NCBI GenBank assembly: GCA_947172415.1
Contig: OX359199.1
Span: 6,038,384 to 6,102,383, forward strand
DNA length: 64,000 nucleotides
Direction of reading: 5' to 3'
Source: Chondrosia reniformis
Lineage: Eukaryota; Porifera; Demospongiae; Chondrillida; Chondrillidae
The position numbers and the translations under genes were made by a program. The notes beneath the pieces were generated by a model, which had not been told where the DNA came from, did no database searches, and saw nothing but the letters and a program-made list of their open reading frames with translations. Below, in pieces: positions 1-12,489 of this stretch. Numbering within the stretch: the stretch's first letter is position 1; the number at the start of each line of letters is the position of its first letter.

Positions 1-94
1 CTAAGGTCAATATTTTCCATGTAATAGTTTTTTTCAACTAATTTTTTTCTTTTTTCTCTCATTGTGTTTATCTACATATCCATTTATATGATAG

Positions 95-2057
95 GAAATG
101 AAAGAGAGTGGAGACCTGGGAAGCGCATTACCAAAATCTAAACCTCTTGAAGAAAGGTACATATGCCTTACATCAACTTTCTATATTACCAGACAGGGTG
201 TCCTACGTTTGTTTGTGATGGCTGTTGTAGGCTTAAGGAACTCATCAATATGCATCCAGTTGTGCTATTCATGAAAGGAAGTCCACAGGTAATCACAGGA
301 AATAAATTGATACAGGAAGTACATAGATGATCACAGGAAATAAATTGATACAGGAAGTACATAGATGATCACAGGAAATAAATTGATACAGGAAGTACAT
401 AGATGATCACAGGAAATAAATTGATACAAAAAGTACATAGATGATCACAGGAAATAAATTGATACAGGAAGTATATCTTATAGGAAGGAAATGTATATAA
501 GTGGTCACAGGAAGTACATAGTTTATCACACTGTCACAGGAAAAAGAAATATATATAGATAATGGGAGGAAATAGCTAATCATAGGAATACATACACATG
601 GAGAATACACTGGATATGTACTTACAGTATAACTTATTGTGTCACTTTGCATGTATTAGCTTGTTATGTCACTGTTCCTATGTTTGCATGTATTAGCTTG
701 TTATGTCACTGTTCCTATGTTTGCATGTATTAGCTTGTTATGTCACTGTTCCTATGTTTGCATGTATAGGAGCCTAGATGTGGTTTTAGTAAAACAATGG
801 TTGCTCTACTGAATGAAGAAGAGTAAGTATATTATATACGTACATTATATCTGTATATCTTATTTAAATTTACTTATGTATAGTAAGAAAGATCTGATTG
901 AAACACAGTTATTTATACTTTTAAATAGTTGGAAACATACACTGTATATATGTTAACATCTTTTCATTACAGAACAAACTACAAAACGTTTGACATTCTA
1001 CAAGACCAAGAGGTACACATGCAGTCATATGGTATATGACGTTTGTTTTGCAGCCTGTGCACTGCTCCTGTAGAGATGACAACTTAAATCTCCTCTGCAG
1101 GTTAGACAAGGATTGAAGACCTACTCCAACTGGCCAACCTATCCTCAGCTCTACGTGAATGGAGAGTTGGTGGGTGGACTGGATATAGTCAAGGTAAGTA
1201 TGCATATTTTCAGTTTCAATATTCACTCCTCAGCTATGATATTATATACTGCATGTCCCTGATTATCAGCTAGTACTGATATAATGAAATCACCGTGAAT
1301 GGGAAGTTGGTGGGTGGACTTGACATACGTACGTAGTCAAGGTCAGGGTACGCGCTTACATCACATATCTAGATCTCTTGGAATAAGCATCGTGATATGT
1401 AAAATCTACAAGATATCAAAAGTCAGTCATTATCTGTCCTGATCACCATGACATTCAGTACAAAATAGTGACAGTCCATATGTCTAGACTTCCACTGAAA
1501 TATACATAGCAAGCAGAGAAGACTGCCTTCTGGAGTCTTCTGTTCAGCACTTCCCACATCAGTGATTCTGACATCATCACTTCCGAGGACCACCCACTTT
1601 CCCATAACAGATGGAATCCTTGCGGCGTTCTTCCCGGATCAGGTGAAATGTCGTCCGTCTACCCCCTTGTGACACTCCCCATGAGGCACCCCTAATGGTT
1701 CTGAGTTTTGGATCAATCACATGCAAGCTGCAGGAGGAGTTTGTAAACAAAGGAATATGGCCCTATGAAATTATATACGTATATAGATTACTTGTCCTTG
1801 TTTCAGATTTGTATTGGATTTGGATGTTATCCTAACCTGTCTTCTATAACTTATATATCCATGTATGTTTAACATACACATTGTATACGGTATATATTGC
1901 ACTTTAACATACACATAGTATATTGCACTAGTATGTACATATATTTACTATACATTACATGAATTGCATTGCTCATCACTTGTGCAACTCATACTTTGAC
2001 TTTCAGGAAATGAAAGAATCAGGAGATCTAGCAACCACTTTGAACCCAAAGAATTAA
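95..2057 (+). CDS. GLRX3: Glutaredoxin-3 (PICOT), 3' part
   Basis: This is the 3' end of a monothiol multidomain glutaredoxin that binds [2Fe-2S] clusters with glutathione and delivers iron-sulfur clusters in the cytosol. Visible exons are 95-156, 231-288, 770-822, 973-1012, 1101-1193 and 2007-2057; all junctions are GT-AG and the phases agree, giving 118 residues. The first visible exon ends one Grx domain (EMKESGDL). The following exons form a complete last Grx domain with [10 protein letters not shown], the monothiol active site PRCGFSK, the cis-Pro stretch [17 protein letters not shown] and a second EMKESGDL. The thioredoxin domain and most of the first Grx domain must lie upstream of the window. 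Identification is by recognition of the family motifs; the order Trx-Grx-Grx is typical of animals. Confidence 0.92.
292..480. repeat. 38-bp tandem repeat in GLRX3 intron
   Basis: About five copies of a 38-bp unit beginning GATCACAGGAAATAAATTGA lie head to tail just after the donor at 289. The last copies carry small changes and decay into related AT-rich sequence up to about 600. Confidence 0.85.
649..768. repeat. 37-bp tandem repeat ending at a splice acceptor
   Basis: Three nearly exact copies of a 37-bp unit (starting GCATGTATTAGCTTGTTATG) at about 649, 686 and 723 are followed by a partial copy whose GCATGTATAG ends exactly at the acceptor of the CGFS exon (exon starts at 770). The other copies have TATT where the last has TATAG, so they are not acceptors. 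Confidence 0.85.
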
Positions 2058-2786
2058 TCTTTATGCTTGAAACTTGTAATTGTATACTGCAGCTATCTCA
2101 TTTGACATGTGTATCACATTACTGTGTGGCAAGGGAAAGTAGACTTGATATTAGAAAAATATTTTATATAAGACACAATATCTTCAACAAATTATTCCAG
2201 GATTCTTGTGTTGCCTGGAATGAGCACTGTACTATATATATATCTCACCTAATTTGGATATTTTGTATTTCACTATCATATTTTGTAAGCTTCAGTATTC
2301 ATATTTTTAGTTTCAATATTCACCCCTCCACTATGTTAGTATTACAGTAGTGCATGTCCCTGAGTACTGATTCCTCACACATAATATCAGGGGATCACAA
2401 TATCCTTCGAGATTTTCTTAACAACTACATGTATGTTTGCCAACAGCATGTGCATATACGTATATTAATTAAACAATCATTTATCTAAGTGCCATACCTA
2501 CAGTATAATACTTCTCACTTGTTTTTTTTTTGAAATTTCGGCATTAAGTCAGTAACTCTAAGTTATTAATGGGTTTGGAAGGTATACATAGCTATCTGTA
2601 TTATACGTATACATGTAAATGTATATTATTCCTATTAGCTATGAACATAATGCTACCATTAATACATTTAATGTTGTTGCTATGTTACAATATGCAGGCA
2701 CAACATGCACCAGTGATATATTTAGCAGTGGTGGGTAAGTGTCACCACTATATATGGTGAATTATGGCCACCATGCACCTTTATAA

Positions 2787-2818
<32 letters not shown>

Positions 2819-3140
2819 GTTCAGTTAAAATGGGTCATCAGCAAGGTTAAATATTACTTTGGATTGGAGAAGAGAGAATTATATATATTCAGGGAAGGTT
2901 ATCACTCAGTGCTACCTAGATACACTGTAACCAATCCTGGTTCAAGGAGAATAACTCAGGATAATATAGGATGGACTACATGTCTCAGGATTCTTGTAAC
3001 ATATATAACTGAAATGCACATATTTTGTAACTTTCAATTTCAAATTCATAATATTTTGTATAAGTTATACGTACAGTATTCGTATTTTGTAAGTTTCAAT
3101 ATTCACTCCTCCACTATATTACTGTACATATACGTATAAA
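1205..3140. repeat. Dispersed short repeat, three copies
   Basis: A segment centred on GTTTCAATATTCACTCCTC followed by a variable tail occurs at about 1205-1270, 2296-2370 and 3072-3140, all in the same orientation, once in the last GLRX3 intron and twice downstream of the gene. The rest of 2058-3381 between GLRX3 and gene A is AT-rich with TA dinucleotide runs (for example 2798-2818). I see no other gene there. Confidence 0.6.
1292..1345 (+). repeat. Partial exon copy inside GLRX3 intron
   Basis: The stretch GTGAATGGGAAGTTGGTGGG and following bases repeat the 3' half of the exon at 1101-1193 ([12 protein letters not shown]) with substitutions and a short insertion before the GTCAAGGT donor. 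It is about 100 bp downstream of its source and lacks an acceptor next to it. It looks like a local duplication remnant and is unlikely to be a used exon. Confidence 0.6.
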
Positions 3141-3324
3141 CCCAGACAGTGATCCATGTGATACATGGCCATATCCTGTATAGCTGAAATAATTACATAC
3201 TTGGCACGGATAAGTTGTAACTAAATACACACACAAAATTGCCCGCTGCTGTATTGGTCGAATGCATGTGGGTGTGGGATGTATAGATAATTAGGCCTAT
3301 GTGTATCCCAACTTTGGATCATAG

Positions 3325-3332
3325 TATAAATA
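3325..3332 (+). promoter_or_regulatory. TATA-like box of gene A
   Basis: TATAAATA lies 57 bp upstream of the gene A start codon at 3382. Genes C and D have a comparable TATATAAG about 37 bp upstream of their start codons (around 21729 and 29447). All imply very short leaders. The transcription start was not observed. Confidence 0.4.
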
Positions 3333-3381
3333 CCGCGTATACACGTATAGCCGGCTTATACCCATTCTAGCTGTAGTAACC

Positions 3382-6300
3382 ATGGTTTTGTTGAAGTTGT
3401 GTCTTCTTCTTACCTCCTTAGGTATTGTATCCTCCTCTCATTTTCGAGGATCCAGTATCAGTTGGAGACCAATTGTAGCAGATGAAGTCAACGGAACTTA
3501 CACAGTACGTATATGCATGTAGCTATATGTTCCTTCTAACTGCAGCGAACTCGATCTCCTGCATGCGAATTTTCCTGAATGAGTCCGAAAATAGGTGATT
3601 TCTATTTGATATTTGATTTATAATTGGACGGTGACTTCTGAAGACACTTATCCTGAAAACGCAAGCAATTTTTCGGACATTAAACATGCGCAGTTTGCGA
3701 AGGCTCTCTAGCAAATTTCTTGCATTAAATAAAGTTTACGAGCATCAGCCTATATATACGTTCTCCGGCATGCGCAGATATCAGCCTTTGCCATGAGCTA
3801 AAACTACATATGCATGGGTTATAAACCAGCTTGTGATCAGGAACACAAGAGCATTTTGTACATATGGAAGATTTTGGCCTTCATGTTTTAAACCCAGACT
3901 GAGTATATCTTGCATGTATATGTGAATTTGATTTAAAAGACAATACACTGTATTATACTTATGTATGTGGTTATTAATTACACCTGTTATCTGCAGATTG
4001 AAATAAGCTTTAGGATTGCCTGGAGAAGAGGGAGTGCTTTATGTGACCAAAGCACTATTGACTCACAGGCTCTGATTGGCACAGGCAGTTTATCCTGCAC
4101 ATCAGGCTGTGTTGGTACATTGGGAGATATGAGATTTTATTGCACTGATTACAGTGAGACAGAGGATTGGACAGCAGGAGGAAGGACTTATCAGACTACT
4201 ATCTTCACACCAGAATTTGAAGCCACGTTAGTTATACATTGTTGGAATTTATCTTACTGTACATGTAGTTCCAATTAAAACCTTTTCTCGAATTAAGTTT
4301 TCCTCTCACTCACCATGGGCACACTGCATTATACACAATAGAATATATATAGAGTGAATTATACAATACTCTAGTTGTACAGGTTCCACTATATATAATA
4401 ACACAGTATGATTTCTTAATCATTTGTAATTCAAAATGTTTTTATTGTAGAATTGTGTTTCAACTGTTAGACAGTGACCTATATATGAATTAATCATAAT
4501 ATTAATGATAATATTATTGCCATCTTGTCAATGAATATACATGTAGATATTCAGGTGGTAATTGGATATCTCTAATTATTGGTGGAGGTGGTTGGGATGT
4601 TCTTGTGAGGGGTAATCTCACAAGAAGGGAAGATACTGGTCAGATAAACTCATCTCCAGTGTCTGCTATGTCTCCTATACTGAGACTACAATATGGATGT
4701 AGACATGTGATTAGAATACCTGGTGAGTACTCTTAATTAAGGAGGCCAAAAATTATGGCCGCTCTATGCAATGTATTATCAATTAACACCTAAGGAACCT
4801 GCCCTCACACTTAGTTCAGGTTAAAGCAATTATCATTGTTACTTATAATGAGAACTTTGAACATGGATCTGAAATATAGTTTACATGGGTAAGCAGTGAG
4901 TGGATTGACATTAATTAAAAATAGTCACATTAATGATAGTGGTATTGAATTTCCTACTATAAAAGAATTTTTTAATCAATATACACTCCTTCCCTGTCCC
5001 ATTCTTGGCAAATACTAATAATAGGGTTAAGGGATGATTTGAATCTGTTTGTGTTTCTCTAGCACAGTCTTCAGCTGTGCTAACCCCTTGATGTTCTATT
5101 TCCAAAAATCTTCCTTATTCCTACGTATACTTCTTTTTATATATGCATTTTGCAGCCTTTTCATGTCTTGATAGATTATTTCCTCTTCTCTTGCGTGGTA
5201 TTGATTATATAGTGTACTACGTAAAACCAGCTTTCCACTTATCTTTTTGAATAGTTGAAGATGTAGATGGTGATGAAATACGCTGCAGGTGGGCCAATAG
5301 TAGCTTAGGAGAGTGTGGAGGTGTCTGTGAAGCCTTCCGTGGATCTGTGCTAAATGAGGTTGATATATATATTTTGTGTGCACTCATACATGCATAATAT
5401 ATATCTCATTCCTATACTTATGGAGATCCAAGTCTATATATATAATAATTAATGAAAAGAATCCTTTGTGGTTAGGAGCTGTCTTACTTGAACTATTAAT
5501 ACCATTCTTTTGTGTACACCACTAAAGAAGATATCAGATTCTAAATTGTTAAAACTTTGGCTTTAATCATTCATTTTTGGCTAGTGGTAATAGTTCAAAC
5601 AATGCTATTGTTATCTTAATTCTACCACCATATTTTTTTACAATTGTTTCTCTATGGTAGAGGAAATGTGAGCTAAGATATACAGCTAATGACCTCACTG
5701 GTTGGTATGCAGTTGCTATACAAGTTGAAGACTATGCTTCTCCAACTGATGTCTCACCTCTGAGTAGTATACCACTTCAGTTTCTAGTTGATGTGTTTGA
5801 CAGCAATGCTTCTTGTACAAGTGTTCCAGAGTTTGTTAGTCCCACCAGAGAGGATGGATCACGTGTGGCTATACCATCTAACACAACCTATCATGAACGC
5901 ATTGTAGTTGAGGTTACCAGTTCACCAAATGTCAGGTAAGCTGAATTTCACTTTATTTTCATCAAAGAAACAAGTATATAAGAATGCATAATTGGCTACA
6001 TTTACAGTTTTATTGCATATTGCATTGAGAAATTAAACTAAGTTGAAGACAGTCATCACCAAAGTGTACCATCAGTAAGGAGGAGAGAAAGGCTGTCTGT
6101 GGTTTTTTGATCATGCAATTAAGTGATGATTCTTTTTTCCATCTTGAATGACTGGGAGGTGATCACTATAATCTTAATCGGACTTTGGTCTCCCATCCAA
6201 ATTATGATTCTGAACATGTCACTTATTAAGCCTGTTCAACAGGCTAAATAAGTGACATGTTCCTGTTCCACATACTTCGATTCGTGTATTTTTAATTAAA

Positions 6301-9300
6301 AATATACTCTACAGTATATATGTGTATCCTAACTATTGGATTGTGGGCTCTGGATGACTGACTTGATGTCACACAGGTGTGAATATGAAATGCATGGTGC
6401 AGCTGATTTATACACTTGTATATACTTGGGTTTGAAGTACAAATGAATATCATTGCAGTTTTGCTTGTGTTCCCAGGTCCTAATTACATTTTATTGTTCA
6501 AATGTTATAAATGGTTATTGCCACAGCAACGTACCCGTGCTTATGCTATACACATTATTATAGTTGCTGGGTATGTCTAAATGTATAAATATAGAGTTTT
6601 GTATAATGAATGAGGGTATAAATGTATGTGATTGCTACAGCATTATAGAAGTGGAAACAGTATCACCTCCTGGACTGAGGAAGTCAGAGGTAACTCAGCT
6701 AAGTGAACTGCAATGGTACATAAATGTTACTTGGACACCTACAAAGTCTCATTTAGATCAGGTATTCATCCTCTGCTTTAGAGCAACTGACAGTGCAGGG
6801 TAAGGAACTGTGTATACGCACATGTATAATTGCATATATATAGTCTGATTTCTGTGTTGTGATTGGCCCATTTAAATTTTGTCCTCCTATTTTTAACTTC
6901 CATCATCCTTGGCCAATAATATACATGTATATATATATATATATGTTCCATAATAATAATAATCATAAAGTGTGCATGTGAGTCATGACAGGTTACCAGT
7001 GAGCATGGCTTAATTCCTTCCTCCAGGCTCTCTACAGAACAAAGATGTATTATTTTGCTTCCTGGAGGTTTGTTTACTTAAGAATTTACCACATCTATTT
7101 GATTAATAAACCAAGTAACTCCAGACATTCAGGGCTAACATTCAGAATTCTCCCTTTTGAGTATGAGTTTGGATTCCTGTCACCAATATTGTACATGTAT
7201 TTTTCTTACCATTACTTTTTCATGTCTACTATGTGTATGTATAGTTTCATAAACTGTAAGCCAGCTCCTATCTAGATTCCTGGCTGACCACACCCGGCCC
7301 TGTAAATAATTGTTTACTTATTTACTACAATCATATGTAGCTGATGCACCTCAAGTTGTTCCTAATTCTGCTACTCCGAATCTTAAAGTATCTCCCAACA
7401 ACAGAATATGGGAAGTCAAGTTTGATAGAGAGGTTTGCATATTGCATAAGACATGCCTGTGTATATGTATGTACATTCACCAATGTCCTACAAAACAAAT
7501 TTACAGTTCACAAGACCATTGGATAGTCGTTACATCAGGTTTTTCCAAGAAGATGGAACAGAAGTGCACAGAATTGATGTTGCAATATCTCCTAATGTGA
7601 TTTATCCCAGGGAAAGCTCTGGAAGGACCTTACGTATACTCTCAAGTTACCCACTTTCAAGATCTAATTCCTACTATATACTGCTTGACTCTGGTATGTA
7701 TACCCTGTATGAATGTACAACCTTCACATTATGCTGGAGATCTATCACTATACATACATGTATTTACATATGTAGGTGTTGTTCTTAGCAAAGAAAGTGT
7801 AGGGATTGAGTCAGTTGCAGTAAACGATCCAAACTTCTGGCATGTTAATATCAGTAGGTGACATTCATGTATACAACCAGCAAGTTTATATTATGTACAC
7901 CTACAAATATGTATGTATTAATAGTCGCATTAATTGACAATTTCTTTTTTTATCTACATTTATTATTTGGCACACAAAAGACATTACTTAAGACTTTCCT
8001 GCCACCCTTTTTCTATTTTATCCTTCCCCACCTTGTTTATTTCTTAAGAAGACCTGATGGTCAAAATGTCTAAATTCCTGTTTGAAATATATACGTATGT
8101 AAGAATTGCTCAATATGAATACAGCAAATTCCCCATATTATTTTATAACCTTATGCACATATATATGTACATGTAGGGTATTTTGTATATATTTGATATG
8201 CGTGTACCTTTATGCTTTCAAGGTAAAATGGAAGTTGCTCCACGTTTTGGGAATGTACTCGGTGGTACTCCTATTGTTGTGACTGTGGAAGAAGACTGCC
8301 TTCAGGAGGACTATGAAATAATGTGTACCTTTGCTGGTAAATCCACAGAGGGAGCGTATGTTGATAGCAGAAGAGCAGTGTGTCCATCTCCTCCCACGAG
8401 AAGGACAGGATATGTACCTTTTGACTTTTCTGTAAGCAATGGAACCACCACTATATATCATGGAGGGAGCAGATATCAAGCTTGTAAGTGGAAATAATCT
8501 CATTTAGTCATGTTTTGTGTTGTTAAAACTTACATTTTTAGAGAAAAATAATAATACTAAAACTTACTAATACTTTCCTCTTTTCTTAGGCGACTGGTCA
8601 TTTTGGTATATATTATATGTGTGTTGGTATATTATTTCATGTACTATTTTAGTGAAAAGGGACATTTAGGCCTTTTCCTTTCCAGAGAATCATGTTTCTT
8701 CATGTTCTACTTGGCATCTTGTAGGAATAATAATTTATTTAGATTGTATACGTGTTGGATGATTATATAATAACATTTATAAAATGATGATAACATAATC
8801 ATGATATATTGCATACTACTTCAGTACATTTGGAAGACAGTGACGTAACTGTTTTGAATAGTAACAAAGAAGAAACAGTTCTTTTGAAAGGAGGAGACAC
8901 AGTCAACATCATGTGGTCTCCTGAGATAGTACCACATTTTGATGCTGGTAGCTATAGAGTTGATGTGACAATACATATTCAAGACCTACAGAGTGGTGAA
9001 TGGATGATGTACGAGCACTTGGTTGAAGATGTTTCCAACAGTGGAAGATTAGACAACATCAAACTGCCTACCTTCAGTAATCTACCTAGCAATGTAAGCA
9101 GTGTCATCCCCATTGCACTTCAAGTAGCAGCACGATTAGATGGTGCCAGACTGAAGTCCAAGAGACAGACCACATTTCCTGCCATCTATGCTAAGTGGTC
9201 CTTGACCCTCTATATTCAGACTGATTTTAAAGTGTCTTGTGAGGAATGGTTCAATAGTGAGGACCCCAGTATCGGAAACAGGCTTCTCCAACAGCTACCA

Positions 9301-11529
9301 CCATGTCCTCGCACCCTGGCACAGGCAAACCTGGTCAACAGTGGCTTTGACAAGGATAATATACATCCCCTTTTCTTGGAATTCTTTCATTCAAAATCAC
9401 AAGTCTGTTTTAGGCAAAGAAATGTGAGGTAAGTATGATACAGGATGCATGTACGTATTATCTTGTATGAATAAGTCTGCATCTGTATTTACTTTTCTTA
9501 GTTATAGTGGCTGATGGCAATAGTTGTTTAATGACTATAAATATGATGTGTAGTATCTTTACCTTTCCAGTATTCCACTCTACATAGATTTGGTAGTCCA
9601 GGACAGGAATGTTGCTATGACATTAATGGAAATTTAAAATTTGGATCACCAAATGGAGGAAATGTAGACAAAGTGGCTCCAGTTAATCAATTCCTTTCAC
9701 CAGATCACTTTGTACAGGATATTGCACCTTTTATATACTGTTGTAAAATCTCTTCTGCCCAAACTGACTGTCAAAAGTTCTATCAGAGGAGACCATCTGA
9801 CGATGGATCACGCTACAATCCTCCGCGGCCAGGTTGGCTATTTGCCTAATACATAATAAGTAACTCATAAAAATTGACCTCTGTGCTTCATTACGTGTAT
9901 GATCATGGAGTGTACTTACAGTATACCTAAAAGAAAATAATCAAGTATATAATATCTTATATATACAGTATTTGTACGTACCTCTTATACGTACATAGTA
10001 TAATAAGCTTTGTAGCTTGTATCTGCCTAAACTAATGTAATAATCTCATATATAAATATTATTCATGTATCTATAATTATATAGCTTGTGTCTATGGTGA
10101 TCCTCATTTGGTCACTTTGGATGGCTACAAGTACACATTCAATGGTAAAGGGGAGTATTTACTCATTGAAACTGATGATGGAAGCTTTACTTTGCAGGGC
10201 AGGATGGAGGAGGCTAATAGTATTAACAATGGAACATCAGCTCAGGGTACTGTGTTCACAGCTCTTGTGGCAAAGGATGATGATTCGGATACCGTGCAGT
10301 TCCAGTTGCTAAAAACACTAATTCCCATAGTTGATGGAGAAGAAGTGTATTTTGATGGAATTGATGTGGCTGTGCTCAATAACTTAACAGTCAGGAAGAA
10401 AGGAGAAGGTAGTTATTCTGCAGCCTTCACTAGTGGAGCTTCTCTCGAGGTTGTGCAGGAGTTTGACTCAAATGGAAAGCCCTTCATATCCACTCTGTTG
10501 GTCAGTCTGCCGGAAACCTTTAAGAACAGGACCTCAGGGCTCATGGGCTCCTTCAATGGGAATCAGGAAGATAATCTCTCTCCAAGAGATGGAGGGGATC
10601 CACTTCCTTTGAGTTCTAATTTGTCTACCATTCATTGGGGCTTTGGAATTACTTGTGAGCATAGACTAGATAACTTTAAATTATATGCAATATACGTATG
10701 TGTGTACTATTCTTTTGATATTTGTTTATATATATGTATGTACAGGGATAATAAATGCTACAGAAAGTTTGTTTGACTATTCCTTCAATGGACCAGCTGT
10801 AACATGGGAAGACTTCTATGATCCAGATTTCAGCCCCATGTTAGACATTACTTTCTCTGACCCTGCCATTGAGAAGCAGGCAAGAGAAATATGCAAGGAT
10901 GATCCATTCTGCTTGTATGACATAGCAGCTACAGGTGATGTGGCTGTTGGAGAGTCAACTTTTATTGGTAGTGAGAACTTGGAAATGATCACTGGTCTAT
11001 TAATGCCAGGTAAGAAAACTCTTTTGCTTTACTTGTAGTGAAACCTCATTGATTTGAAATTTCTAAAACAAAAACTCTTGTTCTCTTCTTTTTCAGTGTT
11101 TTGTGATCCTCCCTGCATTAATGGAGTTTGTATATCTAATGATACCTGTATATGTGGTGAGGAATTTGAAGGATTGGATTGTTCTGAACCAGGTTAGTGA
11201 AAGTAATAGTAACAATTTATAATTCAACACTAGGTAGGTCAAGTATCAATTCAACCTACATGTACTATTGTAAAACATAAGTACAATGCCCTTCATGCAT
11301 AATAAGCTGTATGCCTTTATAAAAGCAAACATATTCCTCTACCAATGTCTTTCAGTTACATCCCAAAGAGATGACGATGAACCTGACAAAGAAAGTAATG
11401 AAACTGAAGTCGGTGTAATTCTTGGTGCCATACTAGGAAGTGTTCTGCTGTTTGTTATATTGATCATTTTGATAATTATTGGAATTGCTGTTGCCAGTCA
11501 TGAAAGGTACGTACGTACTTTAGTTACAC

Positions 11530-11607
<78 letters not shown>

Positions 11608-11834
11608 TCAGTCTCCCTACTCCTTTTATACTTTTATCACTAATCTTCATAAATTGTAACTCATGAATATATATATACTGTTTACCAAAATAATATATAG
11701 ACAGTAGGTTTTAGGACTTAAATTAGTATCCACTCAGTTGTATACATATTTTATTCCTTATGTGTAGAGGTAAAGAGAAAAAAGGTTTTCGTTATTCTCC
11801 TGAGAAAGTTTTGGATAGTGAAACCAAAATTTGA
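3382..11834 (+). CDS. Gene A: AMOP/vWD/EGF membrane protein, long form
   Basis: A predicted 1,244-residue type I membrane protein. Exons: 3382-3504, 3997-4226, 4547-4722, 5255-5358, 5661-5935, 6641-6799, 7027-7067, 7341-7432, 7507-7693, 7776-7853, 8223-8483, 8825-9423, 9571-9832, 10085-10654, 10746-11009, 11097-11192, 11356-11506, 11768-11834. Order: signal peptide; SHFRG-led N-terminal module (to about 400) with VEDVDGDEIRCRW; an Ig-like stretch (400-488); IPT/TIG (488-575, PRFGNVLGGTPIVV); AMOP (about 715-862, CEEWFN...PPCPRTL...ECCYD); vWD (862-1140, CVYGDPHLVTLDG, SLFDYS); one EGF (1140-1172, six Cys); helix about 1190-1212; short tail ending SETKI. The AMOP-vWD-EGF-TM tail resembles MUC4 and, with IPT, Drosophila Mesh, which act in cell-surface adhesion or junctions. 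That role here is inferred. The 9423/9571 join needs a weak donor (see findings). Confidence 0.85.
6050..6205 (+). mobile_element. Decayed copy of hammerhead-bearing element
   Basis: This intronic stretch of gene A aligns by eye with the insertion at 22296-22499. Shared are GTGTACCA, then GCTGTCTGTGGT, GACTGGGAGGTGATCACT and GGACTTTGGTCTCCCA. The ribozyme core is destroyed (CAGTAAGGAGGAGAGAAAGG in place of CTGATGAG...GACGAAAC), so this copy cannot be a working hammerhead. Confidence 0.6.
11531..11606. repeat. (TTA)n microsatellite
   Basis: About 25 uninterrupted TTA/ATT triplets lie in the intron between the helix exon and the tail exon of gene A, 25 bp after the donor at 11507. Confidence 0.95.
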
Positions 11835-12489
11835 TAACTTGTAGCAGTGAAAATAGAAGTGATAGGCCTTACACAAAACGAACATTAAATATAAAATACC
11901 AGTAGATTTGAATCAATATGCCTGTATGGCTGCCAATCATTAATACTTTAATACTAGGATACAATGCTTTGTATAAAGTTGTACAAAATTCCTGATTTAC
12001 ATACGTACGTACCTATGTATTATGAATGTCATGCATAAATATATACGTTTGCACTATCTCTCAACAAACAACGTTAATTATTTTTTGAAACTACTAGTAT
12101 ATACACTTACCACTGCATCTCCATCAAATGGACAGATATGTACTATATGTACGTAGCTAACAACTGGTGTCGGCAATCATGACATCTATAAGAATACCCA
12201 TGGAATTTTAGAAATTTTGATGTATACCTAGTACCTACGTACGTACGTAAGTGCTGCAACTCTATCAAATGGACAGATGCAGCTAATAATTTGTCAGTAT
12301 TCACAGACATGTGTATATATATAGCATGTCTAATGAATTTTAGACGTCTTGATGTACGTACATATATGAATATTTACACTATCTAATATACTAGTTTTGG
12401 AATGACTTTTTAATCTACAAGAAACACAACCTCACTAAACAGTATATTTCCCACTCAACACAAGGTATTTCTGAGTAATTTATCCAATT

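Noticed and set aside
10655-10745. Continuation of the vWD exon of gene A beyond 10654
   Set aside because: The donor ACTT|GTGAGC joins in phase to the next exon and restores the normal FG-x-x-W vWD ending; gene D agrees.
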